Shown here one piece after another: positions 36,899-45,691 of a stretch of DNA of 64,000 nucleotides. A program made the translations under genes and the position numbers. The stretch is taken from NCBI GenBank assembly GCA_963717955.1, contig CAVQXR010000001.1:372001-436000 (forward strand). The letters are read 5' to 3'. Origin of the DNA: CAVQXR01 sp963717955 (GTDB lineage Bacteria > Actinomycetota > Thermoleophilia > Gaiellales > Gaiellaceae). The notes under the pieces were generated by a model. That model was not told the DNA's origin, did no database searches, and saw only the letters and a program-made list of their open reading frames with translations. Position 1 is the stretch's first letter. Each line of letters begins with the position of its first letter.

Positions 36899-36920
36899 GT
36901 CCCTAGGGTACGCTCAGCGC
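36899..36920. promoter_or_regulatory. Divergent leaderless promoter, subtilase / uvrB
   Basis: The whole 22-bp space between two ATG codons is GTCCCTAGGGTACGCTCAGCGC plus boundaries. On the plus strand TACGCT (36909-36914) is 6 nt before the uvrB ATG. On the minus strand TACCCT (36910-36905) is 6 nt before the protease ATG. The two hexamers share the central TA, so only one strand can be melted by one polymerase at a time. Confidence 0.7.
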
Positions 36921-38921
36921 ATGGCCGAGTTTCGCGTCTCCTCCGACTACCGGCCGACCGGCGACCAGCCGCAGGCGATCGAGAAGCTGTCCGCGGGAGT
37001 CCTCGCCGGCGAGCGCTACGAGACCCTCCTCGGCGCAACCGGGACGGGCAAGACCGCGACGATGGCCTGGGTGATCGAGCAGGTCCAGAAGCCGACGCTC
37101 GTCATGGCCCACAACAAGACGCTTGCGGCGCAGCTCTGCAACGAGTTCCGCGAGTTCTTCCCCGACAACTCGGTCGAGTACTTCGTCTCCTACTACGACT
37201 ACTACCAGCCCGAGGCGTACGTCCCGCAGGCCGACCTCTACATCGAGAAGGACGCGTCGATCAACGACGACATCGACCGGCTGCGGCACTCGGCGACCTC
37301 GGCCCTGTTCCTCCGCCGCGACGTGGTGATCGTCGCATCGGTGTCGTGCATCTACGCCCTCGGCTCGCCGGAGGAGTACCGCGAGCAGACGGTGCTGTTG
37401 TCCGTCGGCGAGGAGCGAGACCGTGATGCGGTCCTGCGCCAGCTCGTCGACATCCAGTTCCAGCGCAACGACAGCTTCCTCGGTCGCGGCCGCTTCCGGG
37501 TCCGCGGCGACGTCGTGGAAGTGCAGCCGTCCGCGATGGAGACGGCGTACCGGATCTCGTTCTTCGGCGACGAGGTCGAGCAGATCACCCACTTCGACCC
37601 GCTCACCGGTGAGGTGCACGCGAAGCTCGACCACCTCGCGGTCTTCCCGGCGACGCAGTACGTGACCGACCGGCCGAGCATCGAGCGCGCGGTCGAGGAG
37701 ATCCGGGTCGAGCTCGACGCCCAGGTGAAGGGGTTCGAGGAGCAGGGGAAGCTGCTCGAGGCCCATCGCATCCGGCAGCGGACCGAGTACGACATGGAGA
37801 TGATGAAGGAGCTCGGCTACTGCAACGGGATCGAGAACTACTCCCGGTTCCTGGACGGCCGCGACAAGGGAACGCGGCCGCACTGCCTGCTCGACTACTT
37901 TCCCGACGACTTCCTCCTGTTCGTCGACGAGTCGCACCAGACGGTGCCGCAGATCGGCGGCATGTACGAGGGGGATCGCTCCCGCAAGGAGACGCTCGTC
38001 GAGTTCGGGTTCAGGCTGCCGTCCGCGCTCGACAACCGCCCGCTGCGCTTCGACGAGTTTCTCGAGCTCGTGCCGCAGACCGTGTACGTGTCCGCCACGC
38101 CCGGGCCGTTCGAGCTGCGGCACTCGACCCGGGTCGCGGAGCAGATCATCCGGCCGACCGGGGTCGTCGACCCGGACGTCGAGCTACGCCCGACGAAGAA
38201 CCAGATCGACGACCTGCTGAACGAGATCCGTCGCCGGGAGGAGGTCGGCGAGCGGGTGCTCGTGACGACGCTGACGAAGAAGATGGCGGAGGACCTCACG
38301 GACTACCTGCTCGAGGCGAACGTGAAGGCGCGGTACCTCCACTCGGAGATCGACACGCTCGAGCGGATCCAGATCGTGCGTGAGCTCCGGCTCGGCGACT
38401 ACGACGTGCTCGTGGGCGTGAACCTCCTCCGGGAGGGTCTCGACCTTCCCGAGGTGTCGCTCGTCGCGATCCTCGACGCGGACAAGGAGGGCTTCCTGCG
38501 CGGGCAGACCGCGCTCGTGCAGACGATCGGCCGCGCCGCACGGAACGTCAACGGCAAGGTGGTGATGTACGCCGACAAGCTGACGCAGGCGATCAAGGGC
38601 GCGATGGACGAGACGAACCGCCGGCGCGAGATCCAGCTCCGTCACAACGAGGAGCACGGGATCACCCCGGAGTCGATCGTCAAGGGGGTCTCGGACATCG
38701 CCGAGCTGCTCTCGCTCGAGCAGCCGAACGTCCCGACCCGACGCCGCCGCGGCACCCGCCAGGTCGAGGGGATGTCGGGCGAAGAGCTCGAAAGGCTGAT
38801 CGTCACGCTCGAGGAGGAGATGTACGCGGCCGCCGAGGAGCTGCGCTTCGAGTACGCGGCCAAGCTCCGCGACGAGGTCAAAGGGCTGCGGCGCGAGCAG
38901 TCCCATGCGCTCAGCGGCTGA
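36921..38921 (+). CDS. uvrB: Excinuclease ABC subunit B
   Basis: DNA-damage recognition helicase of nucleotide excision repair; 666 residues, normal length. Walker A GATGTGKTAT, the beta-hairpin region YYDYYQPEAYVPQADLYIEKDASIND, helicase motifs VDESHQ and LVGVNLLREGLDLPEVSLVAILDADKEGFLR, QTIGRAARN, and a C-terminal UVR domain (ERLIVTLEEEMYAAAEELRFEYAAKLRDEV). uvrA and uvrC are not in the window. Leaderless start. Confidence 0.97.
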   Translation: MAEFRVSSDYRPTGDQPQAIEKLSAGVLAGERYETLLGATGTGKTATMAWVIEQVQKPTLVMAHNKTLAAQLCNEFREFFPDNSVEYFVSYYDYYQPEAYVPQADLYIEKDASINDDIDRLRHSATSALFLRRDVVIVASVSCIYALGSPEEYREQTVLLSVGEERDRDAVLRQLVDIQFQRNDSFLGRGRFRVRGDVVEVQPSAMETAYRISFFGDEVEQITHFDPLTGEVHAKLDHLAVFPATQYVTDRPSIERAVEEIRVELDAQVKGFEEQGKLLEAHRIRQRTEYDMEMMKELGYCNGIENYSRFLDGRDKGTRPHCLLDYFPDDFLLFVDESHQTVPQIGGMYEGDRSRKETLVEFGFRLPSALDNRPLRFDEFLELVPQTVYVSATPGPFELRHSTRVAEQIIRPTGVVDPDVELRPTKNQIDDLLNEIRRREEVGERVLVTTLTKKMAEDLTDYLLEANVKARYLHSEIDTLERIQIVRELRLGDYDVLVGVNLLREGLDLPEVSLVAILDADKEGFLRGQTALVQTIGRAARNVNGKVVMYADKLTQAIKGAMDETNRRREIQLRHNEEHGITPESIVKGVSDIAELLSLEQPNVPTRRRRGTRQVEGMSGEELERLIVTLEEEMYAAAEELRFEYAAKLRDEVKGLRREQSHALSG

Positions 38922-38986
38922 GCGGCCGGCTCGGCTGGCCGCGACCCGCGTAGGAGCCGGGCGGAGCCCGGCGGTCACAGCCCGCC

Positions 38987-39007
38987 CGGCCCGGCCGAGC
39001 CGGGCCG
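38987..39007. terminator. Hairpin between uvrB and metallophosphoesterase
   Basis: CGGCCCGGC-CGA-GCCGGGCCG, perfect 9-bp stem between convergent genes. An identical hairpin at 39052-39072 lies in the 3' end of the metallophosphoesterase gene. No T tract. Nothing else is seen in 38922-39040 apart from GC-rich short repeats. Confidence 0.5.
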
Positions 39008-39040
39008 TCAGCCGCGTGACCGCGGCCCTGCGGGCCGCTC

Positions 39041-39871
39041 CTATGCGGGTCCGGCCCGGCCGAGCCGGGCCGTCAGCCGCGGAAATCGGCGGTCGGCGAC
39101 CGGAACGAACCCGTGTCCTGCCCAGGCGAAGGTGCGCACGCGCAGAGCACCTGCCCCCGCTTCGTAGACGTTCAGCCCGCAGGCCTCGGCGTGCCGGCTC
39201 GATCGCGGCCGCCCCAGGCCCGCGGTGGTGGCGAGGACGACGCCCGAACCCACTCGGCCCGCGCCGAGGAACTCGGCCGAGGCGACGACGGACGACTGGT
39301 GCGTGTGCCCGGAGACAACGAGGTCTGCCCCCGCTTCACCGAGCGCGGCGAGCACCTTCGCGCGGCGAGGGATCGAGCGCTTGCCTGTCCGCCACGGCGC
39401 TGCTGCGACGTGGTGATGGAGCGCGACGGCCCGGAGCGCGCCCGGCGGGGCGCCGCGGAGGATCGCCGCCGCATGCTCCACCTGGTCGACATCGAGTGCC
39501 CCGCGCTGGTACTTGAGTGGCCGCACCGAGTTCAACGCGATCACGGCGAGCGACTCGGAGACGTAGGCCGGCTCCGTCTCGGGCCAGACCCGGTGAAAGG
39601 CCGAGAACGGGGTCGCCCACCGCGCGGGCGGGATCGCCGGCAGATCGTGATTGCCCGGCACGACGAGCAGCGGGCGGTCGAGGGAGCGCAGGAAGGCAGC
39701 CGCGCGCTCGTGCTGGTCGCGGCGGTTGCGATGGGTGAGGTCGCCGGTGCAGAGCACGAGCTCGGGGTCGAGCTCGGCCGCGAGCCGAAGGACCGCGTCG
39801 TCGATCTCCTCGCGTTGGCTGTCCTTGGCGCCGGCGTGGAGATCCGAGACGTGCAGCAGCCGCCCGGTCAC
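39041..39871 (-). CDS. Calcineurin-like metallophosphoesterase
   Basis: 276 residues. Metal-site motifs in order: LLHVSDLHAG, LVLCTGDLTHRN, VVPGNHDLP, ALHHH and VVSGHTHQS, the complete D-x-H / GD / GNHD / H / GHxH set. A cytoplasmic phosphodiesterase or phosphatase of the cpdA-like group; the substrate is unknown. Start GTG 39871 is supported by TAGGCT 6 nt upstream. That -10 uses the TAG of the solo CTAG repeat end. Confidence 0.9.
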   Translation of the reverse strand: MTGRLLHVSDLHAGAKDSQREEIDDAVLRLAAELDPELVLCTGDLTHRNRRDQHERAAAFLRSLDRPLLVVPGNHDLPAIPPARWATPFSAFHRVWPETEPAYVSESLAVIALNSVRPLKYQRGALDVDQVEHAAAILRGAPPGALRAVALHHHVAAAPWRTGKRSIPRRAKVLAALGEAGADLVVSGHTHQSSVVASAEFLGAGRVGSGVVLATTAGLGRPRSSRHAEACGLNVYEAGAGALRVRTFAWAGHGFVPVADRRFPRLTARLGRAGPA

Positions 39872-39877
39872 GCGCGT

Positions 39878-39883
39878 AGCCTA
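39878..39883 (-). promoter_or_regulatory. -10 element TAGGCT, leaderless metallophosphoesterase gene
   Basis: Minus-strand TAGGCT, spacer ACGCGC (6 nt), GTG at 39871. Confidence 0.6.
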
Positions 39884-39899
39884 GTGCTCCGTCCGGGGC
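39881..39899 (+). repeat. Solo end of the CTAG palindromic repeat
   Basis: CTAGTGCTCCGTCCGGGG matches the left end of copy D at 49764, but no core hairpin or right arm follows. Probably a remnant after deletion. 39900-40064 has no convincing gene. Confidence 0.6.
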
Positions 39900-40064
39900 A
39901 TGCCCGCCCGAGCCAATCTCGTCCTGTTCTCGCGCCCGCGAAGCGCGCGGCTCGCGGTGAACGCCCTGAGGTCGCTCGCGCGGCGCGGCGTGCTCGACCT
40001 CCACGTCGCGCGCGTCCTGCGCCTCCGCGCCGCCTACGCGCGGTGAGGGCCGGGGTCCGGCATC

Positions 40065-40070
40065 TATAGT
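40065..40070 (+). promoter_or_regulatory. -10 element TATAGT, leaderless small protein
   Basis: TATAGT, spacer GAGCGC (6 nt), ATG at 40077. Confidence 0.65.
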
Positions 40071-40076
40071 GAGCGC

Positions 40077-40322
40077 ATGAGCGACGAGTCTGCCGAGATC
40101 TTCGACGACATGTACATCGGGCTTCGCGCCGGCGCAGCCGGGGCGAAGCGCCGCCGCGGCGAGCCCCTCTCGCCCGAGGAAGCGGAGGCGCTCACCCGCT
40201 GGCAGCGGCTCTCGACCGCTCGCAAGTCGCTGGCGGTCGGCGGGTTCGTGCTCGGGACGTTCGGCCTCGGGTTCGTGCTCGGCGGTCTCGTCTTCGGCCG
40301 CCGCTCGAAGGCCAGCGTCTGA
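40077..40322 (+). CDS. Small single-pass membrane protein, unknown
   Basis: 81 residues: an acidic N-terminus (SDESAEIFDDMYIG), a basic patch, and a C-terminal Gly-rich helix (about 52-73, VGGFVLGTFGLGFVLGGLVFG) ending in RRSKASV. No family recognised. The leaderless -10 argues that it is a real gene. It converges with the methyltransferase gene of the corrinoid operon. Confidence 0.65.
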   Translation: MSDESAEIFDDMYIGLRAGAAGAKRRRGEPLSPEEAEALTRWQRLSTARKSLAVGGFVLGTFGLGFVLGGLVFGRRSKASV

Positions 40323-40368
40323 ACCCGGCCGGGATCGCCGCTCGCGCACGAGCGCGGCGGGGTTCCCT

Positions 40369-41400
40369 TCACGTGAGCTCGGCGGCCCGCCAGGCCTCGA
40401 GATACGCGCGGCAACGGTCGTCGGCGCCCGTGAGCACGTCCGCGGCGAGCCGGAACGGCCTGGAGCTTCGCTCGCTCGCGAGCACGCGCTCGGGCCTGCT
40501 CGCCACGGGGTCGATGATCCCGCTGTCTGCCCCGGCATCGACCGCGAGGACGATGAACGCGTCGTTCAGCAGGCGCCGGTTCGGAAGCCCGAAGCTGACG
40601 TTGCTGAGACCCCCGGTGAGCCGGATCTCCGGGCCGTAGCGCGCGCGCAGCAGGCGGAACGCGTCGAGGCAGTGGTTGCCGTACTGCTGGTCGACGGAGA
40701 TCGGAAAGACGAGAGGATCGACGAAGATGCTCGCGAGCGGGATTCCTCCTCCGAGCGCGTGCTCGATCATGCGGCCGGCGTTCGCGACCCGTTCCGCCGC
40801 GCCGGCCGGCATGCCCGACTCGCCGGCGGCCGTGACGACGACCGGGCCACCGGCCTCCGCGGCGAGCTCGAGCGCGCCCACGCGTTCGAGCGACGCGGAG
40901 TTGAGCATCGGTGCCGGGCCGAGCCCCTGGACGGCCTCGAAGCCCGCGCGGATGATGTCGAGGTTCGACGAGTCGATCGAGAGCGGGAGCTCTGTCCACG
41001 GCGCGAGCGTCGCGGCGAGCCAGCGCATGGCCGCGATCGCCTCGGCCGGCCTCGGCGAGATCTCGTCGACGTTGACGTCGAGGAAGTGGGCACCGCTTCC
41101 GGCCTGCCGCTCGAGCACCGTGCGGAGGTATGCGAGGGCGACCTCGGCGTCGGTCCCGCCGGCCATGGCGACCTGAACGGCGATCCGCACGTGCTTGACC
41201 CGGCCCTCGAGATAGGGCTGCAGCTCCTTCTCGGCCTCGGGGATCGGGAGGTGACGCACTTCCCCGTCGCCGTCCGTGAAGACGATCGCCTCGCGGCCGG
41301 CCTCGTCGGTGCCGCACTGTGGGCCCGTGCGCAGCACGACCCGAGTGCAGTGGATGTTCTCGCCGATGACGACGAAGTCGCGGCCCGCCGGAAGGCTCAC
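40369..41400 (-). CDS. Pterin-binding methyltransferase (methyl-THF:corrinoid type)
   Basis: 343 residues with the DHPS/pterin-binding TIM barrel: VIGENIHCTR at the start, GAHFLDVNVDEIS, LSIDSSNLDIIRAG, NSAS, SIFVDPLVFPISVDQQYG, LTGGLSNVSFGLPNR. The last two match AcsE/MeTr-type proteins that move a methyl group between a corrinoid protein and tetrahydrofolate. In this operon it would be the second methyltransferase (MT2), making methyl-THF. Last gene of the operon; GTG overlaps the MTHFR stop. Confidence 0.85.
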   Translation of the reverse strand: MSLPAGRDFVVIGENIHCTRVVLRTGPQCGTDEAGREAIVFTDGDGEVRHLPIPEAEKELQPYLEGRVKHVRIAVQVAMAGGTDAEVALAYLRTVLERQAGSGAHFLDVNVDEISPRPAEAIAAMRWLAATLAPWTELPLSIDSSNLDIIRAGFEAVQGLGPAPMLNSASLERVGALELAAEAGGPVVVTAAGESGMPAGAAERVANAGRMIEHALGGGIPLASIFVDPLVFPISVDQQYGNHCLDAFRLLRARYGPEIRLTGGLSNVSFGLPNRRLLNDAFIVLAVDAGADSGIIDPVASRPERVLASERSSRPFRLAADVLTGADDRCRAYLEAWRAAELT

Positions 41401-43031
41401 GTCTCGCGCTCCTTCGTCGGATCGGCGGACGAGGTGTCCGCATGCCGCGCCGCGTGATGGTCACGCCCGAGGTAGGTGTTCATCCATGCGCTCGTTCCCT
41501 CGAGGGCAGCGTTCTTGATCACCGCGGGGCCGTCGAGCATCGTCTCCTCCTCGCCGTACGCCTTGAGCCGGTCGTAGGCACGGGCCCAGATGCACTCCTT
41601 CTCTCCGATCTCGCAGAGCCCCTGGCGGGTGCCGCCGCACGGGCCGTTGCGCTGGTTCTTCACGCACTGCGACTCGGGGCAGAGGAAGCCGGTCTCGGGC
41701 AGCGAGCAGTCGCCGCAGTCGCGGCACGAGAACAGGACGGCCTTGGTCGCGTGCTCGACCCCGTGGGCGAGCCGGCCGATCGGCTTCGGAGCGCGCTCGA
41801 CCGCGGCGACGATCGTCCTGCCCGCCCCGAATGCCCGGGTGCCTGGCTCGAAAAGGGCACCGTGCATGCCGCGACTGAACCGGTACGCGAGCCCGGCGTG
41901 GCGCTTCGCAGCCCGCTCCTTCGAGGCGAGATACGCGCCGTTGACCTCCGTTGAGGAGAGCCCGGTCTCCGGGTCATGCTCGAAGTAGTGGAACTCGTCC
42001 GGGAAGGGGAACTGGAGCTCGCGGGCGAACTGCCGCCAGTCGTCGGTGCCGAATCCTTCCGCCGTATCGAGGATCAGGTCGTACTCCTCGGGCTTCAGGT
42101 GCCCACCGAGGTAGGCGCCGCGGAAGCCGAGGCCCCGTGCGATCGCGACCTGCCTGGCCGCCAGATCGAGGAAGAACGCCCGGCCCTTGTCCGGGCTCGC
42201 CGCCTGCCGGGTGACGAGCCCGAGCAGCTCGTCCGTCACGACCACGCCCGGGATCCGTTCGGCGTGGAAGACGCGAGCCGCGCCGGGCGAGAGGACGTAG
42301 ACGTTCGCGATCACCGGGATGTCGAGCCCGTGCAGCGCCATCCAGCGCAGGAGCTCGTCGTCCTTGCGGGCGTCGTAGCCGACCTGGTTGATGATGAACT
42401 CGGCGCCGTTCTCGATCTTCTTGCGCAGCTTGAAGTACTGCGGCATCACCTCGGCCTCGAGCCGCTTGTGGTTCGTGACGACCGCGCCCGAGAAGAACGC
42501 CGCCGGTCGCAGCCGCCGGCCCTTCGGCTCGTCGACGACGAGTCCCTCGTTCATGTCGGACAGGAGCCGGAGCAGGCCGACGGAGTCGATGTCGAACACC
42601 GGGCTCGCGAGCCCCCGGTACCCGGTGGCCGGATAGTCGCCCGACAGGGCGAGGATGTTCTCGAACCCGAGCGCGGCGAGGTTCCAGGCACGGCTCAGCA
42701 GGGCGTTGCGGTTCCAGTCCTTGCAGGCGAGATGGATGATCACCTCCTGCCCGAGCGCGGCGACCTCGACGCCGATCACGTCGGGCGCGAGCATCGGATG
42801 CCCACCCGCGTTGTCCGTGATCGAGACGGCGTCGATTCGGGGGTTTGCGGCAAGGGCGCGCCCGAGCTCGAGCGCGCGCTGCCCGGAGTCCTCCACGAGC
42901 CCCCCGCGTCCGGTCACGAGCTCCGAGAGGACGAGGAAGCGGTCTTGCTGCGCGAGCAGATCGCGCAGGGGCGGCTTGGCGCCCTCGGGTCGGCGCCGCT
43001 CGCCGGGTGGGTCAGACGGCGAGCCGGTCAT
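41397..43031 (-). CDS. MetF-type methylene-THF reductase fused to MetV domain
   Basis: 544 residues. Residues about 30-330 are a MetF (MTHFR) barrel: LVLSELVTGRGG, AVSITDNAGGHP, ENILALSGDYP, EFIINQVGYD. Residues about 400-520 are the MetV-type MTHFR C-terminal domain, Cys-rich: CRDCGDCSLPETGFLCPESQCVKNQ and NGPCGG. In acetogens MetV and MetF are separate subunits that work together; here they are one chain. In this operon it would interconvert methyl-THF and methylene-THF. Confidence 0.87.
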   Translation of the reverse strand: MTGSPSDPPGERRRPEGAKPPLRDLLAQQDRFLVLSELVTGRGGLVEDSGQRALELGRALAANPRIDAVSITDNAGGHPMLAPDVIGVEVAALGQEVIIHLACKDWNRNALLSRAWNLAALGFENILALSGDYPATGYRGLASPVFDIDSVGLLRLLSDMNEGLVVDEPKGRRLRPAAFFSGAVVTNHKRLEAEVMPQYFKLRKKIENGAEFIINQVGYDARKDDELLRWMALHGLDIPVIANVYVLSPGAARVFHAERIPGVVVTDELLGLVTRQAASPDKGRAFFLDLAARQVAIARGLGFRGAYLGGHLKPEEYDLILDTAEGFGTDDWRQFARELQFPFPDEFHYFEHDPETGLSSTEVNGAYLASKERAAKRHAGLAYRFSRGMHGALFEPGTRAFGAGRTIVAAVERAPKPIGRLAHGVEHATKAVLFSCRDCGDCSLPETGFLCPESQCVKNQRNGPCGGTRQGLCEIGEKECIWARAYDRLKAYGEEETMLDGPAVIKNAALEGTSAWMNTYLGRDHHAARHADTSSADPTKERET

Positions 43032-44643
43032 CGGCAGCCTTCAGCCTGGTCGGGATCGGGACGAGCTGGCAGCCGTCGACGAAGAGCTCGAAGAAATCCG
43101 GAACCTGCTCGAGCTCGACGTGCTCGATCCTGCGGACGAGGGCCTCGAGACGCTCCCGCGCCGAGGACGAGAGGAGGAGCTCGCGCGCCCCGCGCAGAGC
43201 GGCGTTCCCGGCCTTGACGACCCGCTCCGGTGGGACGGGCGCGAGGAAGCCGATCTCGACGGCGTTCCGAACGTCGACGTACGTCGCGAATCCGCCGGCC
43301 AGGTACAGCCGGTCGACCTCGCCCGGATCGACGCCGAGGCGGCGTAGGAGAGCCCACTGGCCGACCGTGTTCGCCGCCTTCGCCTGGGCGAGCGCGGAGG
43401 CGTCGGCGCGCGAGAACGTGATTCCTGCCTCGGGCACGACCGTCAGCTCGTAGGAGCGGTCGGCGAACGGGCCCTTCGGAGACATGCGGCCCCCACGTCG
43501 CAGCTCGGCGAGGAGGTCGATCAGGCCGGAGCCGCAGATCCCGACGGGGGACGCACCCCCGATCGTCTCGAACGCGAACGTGCCGTCGGCGAGGAGTCGG
43601 ATCGACTCGATCGCTCCGTCGGAGGCCTGCATCCCGTACGTGACGAGGCCACCCTCGAACGCGGGGCCGGCCGGGCAGCTCGCGGCGAGGATCCGCCCCT
43701 TCGCGGCGACGACCACCTCCGTGTTCGTGCCGACGTCGACGAGCATCCTCACCTCGTCCCCGGTGGCGAGGTCGAAGCCGAGCGCCACGAGGTCCGCGGC
43801 CACGTCGGCGCCCACGTGGCTCGCGACGAGCGGAGCGGCCCAGACGCTGCCGCGCGGGTTCAGGTGGAGCCCGACCTCGAACGGCCGGGCCTCGAGCGCG
43901 GTCGTCGCCCTCGTCCCCTCGATCAGCTCGTGCTCGGTGAGCGACCGGTAGGGACGCTGGCCGATCGACCCGACGTCGAGCCCGAAGAAGAGATCGCGCA
44001 TCGTCGAGTTCCCGACGACGACGGCCTCGTACACCTCGCGGCGGCCCACGCCGTGGCGCGCGTAGAGGTTCTTCAGCTCCGTGTTGATCGCCCGTCGCGC
44101 AGCTTGCCGGAGCTCCCCGTGCCCGGGGCCCTCGTCGTAGCTGATCCTGCTCATCACGTCACTCCCGCCGAACCGCTGCGGGTTCTCGATCGCGACGGTC
44201 GCGACGATCCGCCCGTCCGTGAGGTCGACGAGCTCGAGCACGATCGTCGTCGTGCCGAGATCGATCGCGATCCCGTAGACGCCGCCTCGCACAGGCTCGA
44301 GCGCCGCGCCGCCCCGATGGACGACACCGTCGACCACGTGCACGGCGGGGTCGATCGGCAGCACGCGCTCCTCCGGCTCGGGGACGACGATGCGGAGCCT
44401 GCGTCGGAGAACCGAGAACCGCACCGGGGTGGCCTCCGCGGTCACCGCGGCCTGGCACGCGAGCCGGTAGGGCTCGCGCAGGAATGCCTCGGCGGGCGTC
44501 GGTGGTGAGAGGCACGCGCCGCCCTCGTGCACCTCGACGACGCACTCGTGGCAGCGGCCGGACCTCCGGCAGGACGTCGGAACCTGGAGCCTGAGCTCGT
44601 CCGCCTCGTCGAAGAGGGTGCGGCCGGGGGGCGTGGGATTCAC
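43012..44643 (-). CDS. RACo-like corrinoid activation protein (2Fe-2S, ASKHA)
   Basis: 543 residues. The N-terminal ferredoxin-like domain has C25-x5-C31-x2-C34 and C63, the 2Fe-2S ligands. A linker leads to the DUF4445/ASKHA domain: GIAIDLGTTTIVLELVDL (phosphate loop), LVDVGTNTEVV, ASCPAGPAFEGG and YLAGGFATYVD. RACo proteins reductively reactivate Co(II) corrinoid to Co(I) using ATP. Needed whenever corrinoid methyltransferases turn over. GTG start; the 3' end overlaps the MTHFR gene by 20 nt. Confidence 0.9.
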   Translation of the reverse strand: MNPTPPGRTLFDEADELRLQVPTSCRRSGRCHECVVEVHEGGACLSPPTPAEAFLREPYRLACQAAVTAEATPVRFSVLRRRLRIVVPEPEERVLPIDPAVHVVDGVVHRGGAALEPVRGGVYGIAIDLGTTTIVLELVDLTDGRIVATVAIENPQRFGGSDVMSRISYDEGPGHGELRQAARRAINTELKNLYARHGVGRREVYEAVVVGNSTMRDLFFGLDVGSIGQRPYRSLTEHELIEGTRATTALEARPFEVGLHLNPRGSVWAAPLVASHVGADVAADLVALGFDLATGDEVRMLVDVGTNTEVVVAAKGRILAASCPAGPAFEGGLVTYGMQASDGAIESIRLLADGTFAFETIGGASPVGICGSGLIDLLAELRRGGRMSPKGPFADRSYELTVVPEAGITFSRADASALAQAKAANTVGQWALLRRLGVDPGEVDRLYLAGGFATYVDVRNAVEIGFLAPVPPERVVKAGNAALRGARELLLSSSARERLEALVRRIEHVELEQVPDFFELFVDGCQLVPIPTRLKAADDRLAV

Positions 44644-44674
44644 GTCGCGGTCGCGTCCGCGGTCCGGCGACGGC

Positions 44675-44941
44675 CTAGGCCGTCTCCCATGCGCTCCGGT
44701 AGTCGAGCCGGTCGTCGCCCGCGCAGACCTTCAGCTCGCCGGCAACGTCGGGCCGGCGCTGGTTGCGGCACCCGAACTGCGCCGTGCAGCGGTCGAAGCG
44801 GTTCTTGTACGGGCACCGCTGCGTGCTCAGCTCGCCGGCCCGCTCGATCATGGACGTGAGCAGCTCGCCGATCCGGTCGAGGCGGGCCTGGTACTCGGCC
44901 GGGTCGACGCGGCCGCCTCCGGTTGGCTCGAGATCAGACAC
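44675..44941 (-). CDS. Small four-cysteine protein in corrinoid operon
   Basis: 88 residues. Cysteines 43, 52, 58 and 73 (C-x8-C-x5-C-x14-C) with CPYKNRFDRCTAQFGCRNQR, which could hold a zinc ion or FeS cluster. An N-terminal helix (EYQARLDRIGELLTSMIERAGEL) precedes it. No family recognised. It overlaps the corrinoid-protein gene by 8 nt, so it belongs to the operon, possibly as an electron or methyl-transfer accessory factor. Confidence 0.75.
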   Translation of the reverse strand: MSDLEPTGGGRVDPAEYQARLDRIGELLTSMIERAGELSTQRCPYKNRFDRCTAQFGCRNQRRPDVAGELKVCAGDDRLDYRSAWETA

Positions 44942-45689
44942 GTTTCGCCGTCTCGAGGAGCTGCTTGGCGAGAGTGACGCAGGCCACCGCGTCCTTGCCG
45001 TACCCGTCCGCGCCCATGTCGTCGGCGAAGTCCTGGGTCACCGGTGCGCCGCCGACCATGATCTGCACGCTGTCGCGGAGCCCGGCGTCGATGAACGCCT
45101 CGATCGTCCTGCCCATGTTGGGCATCGTCGTCGTCAGGAGCGCCGACATCCCGAGCAGGTCCGGCGAATGCTCCTCGACGGCGTCGATGAAGTCGTCGGG
45201 CGAGGTGTCCACGCCGAGGTCGATCACCTCGAAGCCCGTGCCCCGCAGCATCATGATGCAGAGGTTCTTGCCGATGTCGTGCAGGTCGCCCTTGACCGTG
45301 CCCATCACGACCGTGCCCGCCGGCTCGATCCCCGATGCGGAGAGGATCGGCTCGATATGCGCCATCCCCGCCTTCATCGCGCGGGCGCAGGACAGCACCT
45401 CGGGCACGAAGATGATGTTCTCCCGGAACTTGATCCCGACGAGCGCCATGCCCGCGATCAGGCCGTTGTCCATCACCTCGAGCGCGTCGGTGCCGGCGTC
45501 GAGGGCCGCGCGGGTGAGCGTGTCGACCGTCCCGTCCTCGCCCTCGACGAGCGCCGCCGCGATCGCCTGCATCTCGGGTGAGGCGCCCGAGTAGAGGCCG
45601 ATCAGCCGCTCGCGCTCGTCCGGGCGCTCGACGAACTCATCGACCTCCTGGCGCAGGAACTCGTTCTGGATGGCGGCCAGGCTGGCCAT
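44934..45689 (-). CDS. B12-binding corrinoid methyl-carrier protein
   Basis: 251 residues of the MtaC/MtbC/MttC type. The helical cap (about 40-110) is followed by a Rossmann domain with the base-off cobalamin motif G-D135-L-H137-D-I-G140, then SALLTTTMPNM and VGGAPVT. Carries the methyl group between the UroD-type and pterin-type methyltransferases. Start ATG 45689 lies 2 nt after the UroD stop; the upstream extension has no family residues. No cobalamin riboswitch was recognised. Confidence 0.93.
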   Translation of the reverse strand: MASLAAIQNEFLRQEVDEFVERPDERERLIGLYSGASPEMQAIAAALVEGEDGTVDTLTRAALDAGTDALEVMDNGLIAGMALVGIKFRENIIFVPEVLSCARAMKAGMAHIEPILSASGIEPAGTVVMGTVKGDLHDIGKNLCIMMLRGTGFEVIDLGVDTSPDDFIDAVEEHSPDLLGMSALLTTTMPNMGRTIEAFIDAGLRDSVQIMVGGAPVTQDFADDMGADGYGKDAVACVTLAKQLLETAKRV

Positions 45690-45691
45690 CG

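Noticed and set aside
39900..40046. 48-codon ORF (MPARANLVLFSRPRSA...) after the solo repeat end
   Set aside because: No Shine-Dalgarno sequence or -10, Arg-rich composition like shadow frames, and it starts inside the repeat remnant.
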